This document shows, one piece after another, positions 26,641 to 29,875 of a stretch of 29,875 nucleotides of DNA. Position numbers and translations under genes: made by a program. Source of the stretch: CAYNST01 sp964399955 (GTDB lineage Bacteria; Pseudomonadota; Gammaproteobacteria; Pseudomonadales; Cellvibrionaceae); contig CAYNST010000035.1 in NCBI GenBank assembly GCA_964399955.1, forward strand, positions 1 to 29,875, given 5' to 3'. Numbering within the stretch: position 1 is the stretch's first letter; each line of letters opens with the position of its first letter. The notes under the pieces are model-generated. The model searched no databases. It was not told the origin of the DNA and saw only the letters and a list, made by a program, of their open reading frames with translations.

Positions 26641-26728
26641 CTCACATTTTTCGCCTTGCTCTGCACAAATTCGCACGCAATCTGAACAGTCGCGGCATGG
26701 GCTGAATAGCAATAAATTAGCAGTATTC

Positions 26729-26750
26729 GGCGCGCCCAACCGGGCGCGCC
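26729..26750. terminator. GC-rich hairpin downstream of ilvC
   Basis: A 9-bp perfect stem (GGCGCGCCC / GGGCGCGCC) with an AACC loop, about 230 nt after ilvC. No T-run follows on either strand, so it is not a classical intrinsic terminator; it could be a stabilising or pausing hairpin. Confidence 0.35.
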
Positions 26751-26956
26751 ATCATAACCTACCTCCTGCAGTGCCACTTAAGTACCAGCTACCCCCTCCT
26801 TTACTCTCCCTCAGTCAACAATTCACGCCCGCGCCATCCATCTGCCAAACCCGCCACGAATAGGCCTTTTTTGTGTGGCAGGCGCTATCTTTGCGCAACT
26901 TTATGTTGTATAACAAAGACTTGCGCCAAGGTCTTGACAATTGCCCTGGTATTTAC

Positions 26957-26974
26957 CGCCAATTATTTTTGGCG
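26957..26974 (+). promoter_or_regulatory. Inverted repeat in the ihfB upstream region
   Basis: CGCCAA-TTATTT-TTGGCG, a 6-bp stem with an AT-rich 6-nt centre, 31 nt before the ihfB start and downstream of a TTGACA (26934-26939). It could be an operator or leader hairpin. No well-spaced -10 accompanies that -35; a TATAAC lies further upstream near 26909. Confidence 0.35.
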
Positions 26975-27005
26975 CCGCGCACCCACGTACATTGGAAGCT
27001 GAGCA

Positions 27006-27305
27006 ATGACCAAATCTGAGCTTATCGAGCGTATAGCCGAACATCAGGATCAACTCTCTCCCAAAGATATAGAAGTTGCCATCAAACTGGTACTGGAGTA
27101 CATGGCGCAGAGCCTGTCGGCGGGAGAACGCATCGAAATTCGCGGTTTTGGCAGCTTTTCTGTGCATTATCGGGCACCAAGAGTAGGGCGCAACCCCAAA
27201 ACCGGCGAGCCGGTAGAGCTGGAAGGCAAGTACGTGCCGCATTTTAAGCCCGGCAAGGAATTGCGCGACAAGGTCAATGAAAGCGTGAGCCCGGTGCGCG
27301 GCTAA
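27006..27305 (+). CDS. ihfB: Integration host factor beta subunit
   Basis: A 99-aa HU/IHF-family DNA-bending protein. MTKSELIERIA at the start, GERIEIRGFGSFSVHYRAPRVGRNPKTGEPV in the centre (the Pro at the beta-arm tip intercalates DNA) and the YVPHFKPGKELRDKVN end mark the beta subunit rather than alpha or HU. With IhfA it forms the sequence-specific heterodimer. IHF assists sigma-54 promoters such as those activated by PilR. ATG 27006 has GGAAG about 10 nt upstream. In P. aeruginosa ihfB borders the O-antigen cluster, matching the genes that follow. Confidence 0.94.
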   Translation: MTKSELIERIAEHQDQLSPKDIEVAIKLVLEYMAQSLSAGERIEIRGFGSFSVHYRAPRVGRNPKTGEPVELEGKYVPHFKPGKELRDKVNESVSPVRG

Positions 27306-27341
27306 GCCAAAAATTCGGCTGTGATTTAGGCAAGCTTGTTA

Positions 27342-27347
27342 TATACT
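27342..27347 (+). promoter_or_regulatory. Possible -10 element upstream of the polysaccharide genes
   Basis: TATACT about 145 bp before the guanylyltransferase start, in the 185-bp spacer after ihfB. No good -35 sits at the right distance, so this is only suggestive. Confidence 0.25.
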
Positions 27348-27381
27348 TTCGCACCAGAAAACCGCGTCAGGGGAATAAAAC

Positions 27382-27423
27382 GTGCGCTGGCTCTCACTGC
27401 GGCCCTTTCAGTTGGCGTTTTGA
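27382..27423 (+). CDS. Possible 13-codon ORF after ihfB
   Basis: GTG 27382 is preceded by AGGGGA at a 7-nt spacing, a strong ribosome site, yet the frame stops after 13 codons (VRWLSLRPFQLAF). It may be a leader peptide or the broken start of a lapA-like (DUF1049) gene, which follows ihfB in many relatives and often begins Met-Arg-Trp-Leu. No further membrane segment remains in any frame that I can see. Confidence 0.2.
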   Translation: MRWLSLRPFQLAF

Positions 27424-27490
27424 AGCAACACCCTCTTGTAGTTCTCTATAGTTCCTAATTCATCTTTTTTAACGGGATCTCATACTCTTC

Positions 27491-28894
27491 ATGTCGACTG
27501 TCATTCCAGTGGTGTTGTCCGGCGGTAGCGGAAGCCGACTTTGGCCCAAGTCCCGCCATCATTACCCCAAGCAACTGCATCGCCTGTACGGCGAGCACAC
27601 CATGTTGCAACACACCATTTTGCGCGTCGCCTCTCTGCCCGGTAACCCCATTGTCATCTGCAACAACGAGCAGCGCTTCATGGTGGCAGACCAGGTGCAG
27701 CAGATTGGCGTGCAGGCAGAGATCATCCTGGAGCCCGTTGCCCGCAACACCGCGCCGGCCATAGTGGTTGCCGCCCTGCGCGCGGTCAAAACAGACCCGG
27801 ACGCCGTCATCGCCGTCTTCGCGGCAGACCATCTGATAAAAGACCAGGCGGTGTTCCTGGCGGCACTGGATAAGGCCATTCAGGCCGCAGCGCAAGGGCG
27901 CCTGGTCACCTTTGGCGTGCAGCCCACCCACGCAGAAACCGGCTACGGTTACATCCGCGCTGACATGGGCGACGAGCACAGCGCCAAGGTGCAGGCATTT
28001 GTAGAAAAGCCCAACGCGGAGCTTGCGCAGGAGTACCTGGCAAGCGGAAAATACTTCTGGAACAGCGGCATGTTTGTGTTTTCGGCGGCCTGCCTGCTGC
28101 AAGAAGTAAAAAAACTCTGCCCCGGCATTCTTGCCGGCTGCGAGGCCGCCCTGGCTGCCAGCTGCAAAGACCTGGACTTTATTCGCCTGGATGAGGCGGC
28201 CTTTTCCCAATGCGATAACCAGTCCATTGACTATGCTGTAATGGAAAAAACCGACAAGGCCTATATGGTGCCGCTCAATGCCGGCTGGAGCGATGTAGGC
28301 AGTTGGCAGGCCTTGTGGGAGGTTACAGATAAAGACGAGCACGGCAATGCCTCCCTGGGAGACGTCATCGCCATAGACAGCAAAAACTGCTACGTCAACG
28401 GCGACGGCCGGCTGGTAGCCCTGGTGGGTGTTGAAGACCTGATAGTGGTAGAAACCGCAGACAGCATACTGGTGGCCCACAAAGACCACTCCCAGCAGGT
28501 CAAAAAAGTAGTTGACCGCCTCAAGGCAGAAAACCGCAGCGAGTACCAGGCCCACCGGGAAGTGCACCGCCCCTGGGGCAGCTACGACCTGGTGGATTCT
28601 GGCGAGCGCTACCAGGTAAAGCGCATAATGGTGCGCCCAGGCGCCAGCCTCTCCCTGCAAATGCACCATCACCGTGCAGAGCATTGGGTAGTTGTTGCCG
28701 GTACAGCTGAGGTTCAGCGAGGCGATGAGATAATCGTATTAAGTGAGAACCAGTCGCTTTATATACCGCTGGGAGAGAAGCACCGCTTATCCAACCCCGG
28801 CAAGATCAAGCTGCAACTGATGGAAGTAGCCAGCGGAAGTTACCTGGCAGAGGATGACATCGTCCGCTTTCAGGACGATTTTGGTCGGGTTTAG
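27491..28894 (+). CDS. manC: Bifunctional mannose-1-phosphate guanylyltransferase / mannose-6-phosphate isomerase
   Basis: A 467-aa type II PMI-GMP enzyme (AlgA/ManC/XanB/WbpW family). The N-terminal nucleotidyltransferase starts with VVLSGGSGSRLWPKS (residues 8-21), then YPKQL, and has EPVARNTAPAIVVAA, ETGYGYI, FVEKP near residue 171, and FWNSGMFVF. The C-terminal cupin isomerase has RPWGSYDLVDSGERYQVKRI from residue 360 and SLQMHHHRAEHWVVVAGTAEV, with metal-binding His residues, and YIPLGEKHRLSNPG. It makes GDP-mannose from fructose-6-P and mannose-1-P for O-antigen or exopolysaccharide. Its ribosome site is weak. It is followed by a WecA-type gene 154 bp downstream and probably opens the polysaccharide locus. 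Confidence 0.93.
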   Translation: MSTVIPVVLSGGSGSRLWPKSRHHYPKQLHRLYGEHTMLQHTILRVASLPGNPIVICNNEQRFMVADQVQQIGVQAEIILEPVARNTAPAIVVAALRAVKTDPDAVIAVFAADHLIKDQAVFLAALDKAIQAAAQGRLVTFGVQPTHAETGYGYIRADMGDEHSAKVQAFVEKPNAELAQEYLASGKYFWNSGMFVFSAACLLQEVKKLCPGILAGCEAALAASCKDLDFIRLDEAAFSQCDNQSIDYAVMEKTDKAYMVPLNAGWSDVGSWQALWEVTDKDEHGNASLGDVIAIDSKNCYVNGDGRLVALVGVEDLIVVETADSILVAHKDHSQQVKKVVDRLKAENRSEYQAHREVHRPWGSYDLVDSGERYQVKRIMVRPGASLSLQMHHHRAEHWVVVAGTAEVQRGDEIIVLSENQSLYIPLGEKHRLSNPGKIKLQLMEVASGSYLAEDDIVRFQDDFGRV

Positions 28895-28907
28895 CACGGC
28901 GGGCATG

Positions 28908-28951
28908 AATTGTGGTGCACTTCTTGATAGAAGGTGAAGTTGCCCACAATT
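28908..28951 (+). terminator. Long imperfect hairpin after manC
   Basis: AATTGTGG (28908-28915) pairs with CCACAATT (28944-28951), enclosing a second stem CACTTC/GAAGGTG with one bulge. It begins 13 nt after the manC stop. There is no T-run, so it may be a weak terminator or a processing/stability element before the WecA-type gene. Confidence 0.4.
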
Positions 28952-29048
28952 TCTGTAGTAATTTACGGCTGCTACTCGCCGGCCAGCAAAAAAAATCCGT
29001 AGAACATTGCCTTAGGTAGTGCAGATAAATTGTTCCAGGAGCTTTTAG

Positions 29049-29875
29049 ATGGATTTAAGTTTGGGGATGTTGATCGTCAGTTTTGCCTTTGCTGGCGTGC
29101 TATTGAAGTTGCTAAAGCCCGTGGCTTGCTGGGTGGGCATGGTAGACAAACCCGGTGGCCGCAAACGCCACGAAGGCCTGATACCGCTGATTGGCGGTAT
29201 CTCTGTTTTTGGTGCAGTATTCCTCACCGCATACCTGTTCATAGAGCAGCCCACGTTTATTCGCTTGTTTATGGTTGGCTGCGCCTTTATGGTATTCTTG
29301 GGCGCCATAGATGACCGCTACGACATCAGCGCCCGCTTCCGTCTGGTAGGACAACTGCTGATAGCCACCATCTTTGTCTACGGTCTGGATATCTACCTGG
29401 CCAACTTTGGCAACCTGCTGGGCATGGGGGATATTTACGCCGGCTGGCTGGGCTACCCGCTTGCCATTCTCTCTTTGGTGGGTGTGGTAAACGCCTTTAA
29501 CATGTTAGACGGCATAGACGGCTTGATTGGCTCCTTGGGCGTTATCTCCTTCCTGGGGCTGTTTTACCTGTTCGGCACCGCCGGTCACATGGACCTGGCA
29601 CTGCTTTGCATCACCTTTGTAGGGGCGCTGTTGGCCTTTCTGGTGTTCAATATTTGGGGCAAAACCCAGGGCAACAGCACCTTGGGCAAAGTTTTTATGG
29701 GCGACGCCGGCAGCATGCTGGTAGGATTGGCAGTGGGCGTACTGGTTATAGCCGGTGCCCAGGGGGAGGGCGCAGCCTTCAAACCCATCACCGCCCTCTG
29801 GTTTGTACTGCTGCCCATGACGGATATGTTTACCATCATGTACCGCCGCATCAAGCGCGGCAAGTCCCCGGTGGC
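29049..29875 (+). CDS. wecA: WecA-type polyprenyl-phosphate HexNAc-1-phosphate transferase, 3' end beyond the window
   Basis: 275 codons are visible and the frame is open at the window edge. It is a polytopic membrane protein (about eight hydrophobic segments seen) of the WecA/MraY superfamily. Motifs are VDKPGGRKRHEGLIPLIGG near the start, the Mg-binding DDR (GAIDDRYD, about residue 97), NAFNMLDGIDGL (about residue 158) and FMGDAGSMLVG (about residue 224). The cytoplasmic loop with the basic RRIKRGKSPV is starting at the edge; the expected His-rich motif lies beyond it. WecA proteins transfer HexNAc-1-phosphate, usually GlcNAc, to undecaprenyl phosphate to start O-antigen or related glycans; WbpL in P. 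aeruginosa is related. AGGAG, 7 nt before ATG 29049, supports the start. Confidence 0.9.
   Translation, partial: MDLSLGMLIVSFAFAGVLLKLLKPVACWVGMVDKPGGRKRHEGLIPLIGGISVFGAVFLTAYLFIEQPTFIRLFMVGCAFMVFLGAIDDRYDISARFRLVGQLLIATIFVYGLDIYLANFGNLLGMGDIYAGWLGYPLAILSLVGVVNAFNMLDGIDGLIGSLGVISFLGLFYLFGTAGHMDLALLCITFVGALLAFLVFNIWGKTQGNSTLGKVFMGDAGSMLVGLAVGVLVIAGAQGEGAAFKPITALWFVLLPMTDMFTIMYRRIKRGKSPV

Overview
The window looks like a chromosomal segment of a Gammaproteobacterium close to Pseudomonadales/Cellvibrionales. GC is moderately high (estimated by eye, not counted). The order clpB - pgeF - rluD - bamD - pilS - pilR - fimT - (fimU pilV pilW pilX pilY1 pilE) is essentially the one I recall from Pseudomonas aeruginosa. 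Only a placeholder run of 100 N (8305-8404) interrupts it. Most of the content is conserved housekeeping or type IV pilus (T4P) machinery. I do not see a complete novel system; the unusual material is in small or intergenic elements.

Layout. 164-8288 (+) is a minor-pilin operon: fimU, pilV, pilW, pilX, a very long pilY1, and pilE. After the gap, leftward genes follow: fimT (3' end lost in the gap), pilR and pilS (the sigma-54 two-component pair controlling pilin transcription), then bamD. rluD and pgeF run rightward, divergent from bamD. A DUF3313-like periplasmic protein (-), clpB (+, with a heat-shock-like promoter and a strong terminator) and a DUF4124 protein (-) come next. 19244-21294 (-) holds an aldo/keto reductase and an NAD-dependent epimerase/dehydratase-like protein, separated by three 16-bp tandem repeats.

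21862-26497 is a branched-chain amino acid block. It holds ilvI-ilvH (acetohydroxyacid synthase), a solitary MNT-type nucleotidyltransferase (-), ilvY (-, LysR activator) and ilvC (+, divergent from ilvY across a putative operator). ilvI has a leader of about 420 nt containing a short Leu-rich ORF. Downstream of ilvC is a 508-bp non-coding stretch with a dense array of GGA-loop hairpins, a 14-bp palindrome and a GC-rich hairpin. Then come ihfB, a bifunctional mannose-1-P guanylyltransferase/mannose-6-P isomerase, and a WecA-type glycan initiator that runs off the end. The last two probably open an O-antigen or exopolysaccharide cluster, since ihfB flanks the O-antigen locus in P. aeruginosa.

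Most worth a second look: the GGA-hairpin array after ilvC (CsrA/RsmA-like sites or a dispersed repeat), the orphan MNT antitoxin-like gene without HepT, an EF-hand-like loop inserted in PilW beside a Ca-loop-rich PilY1, the ilvI leader, and the head-to-head arrangement of the two T4P blocks across the assembly gap.
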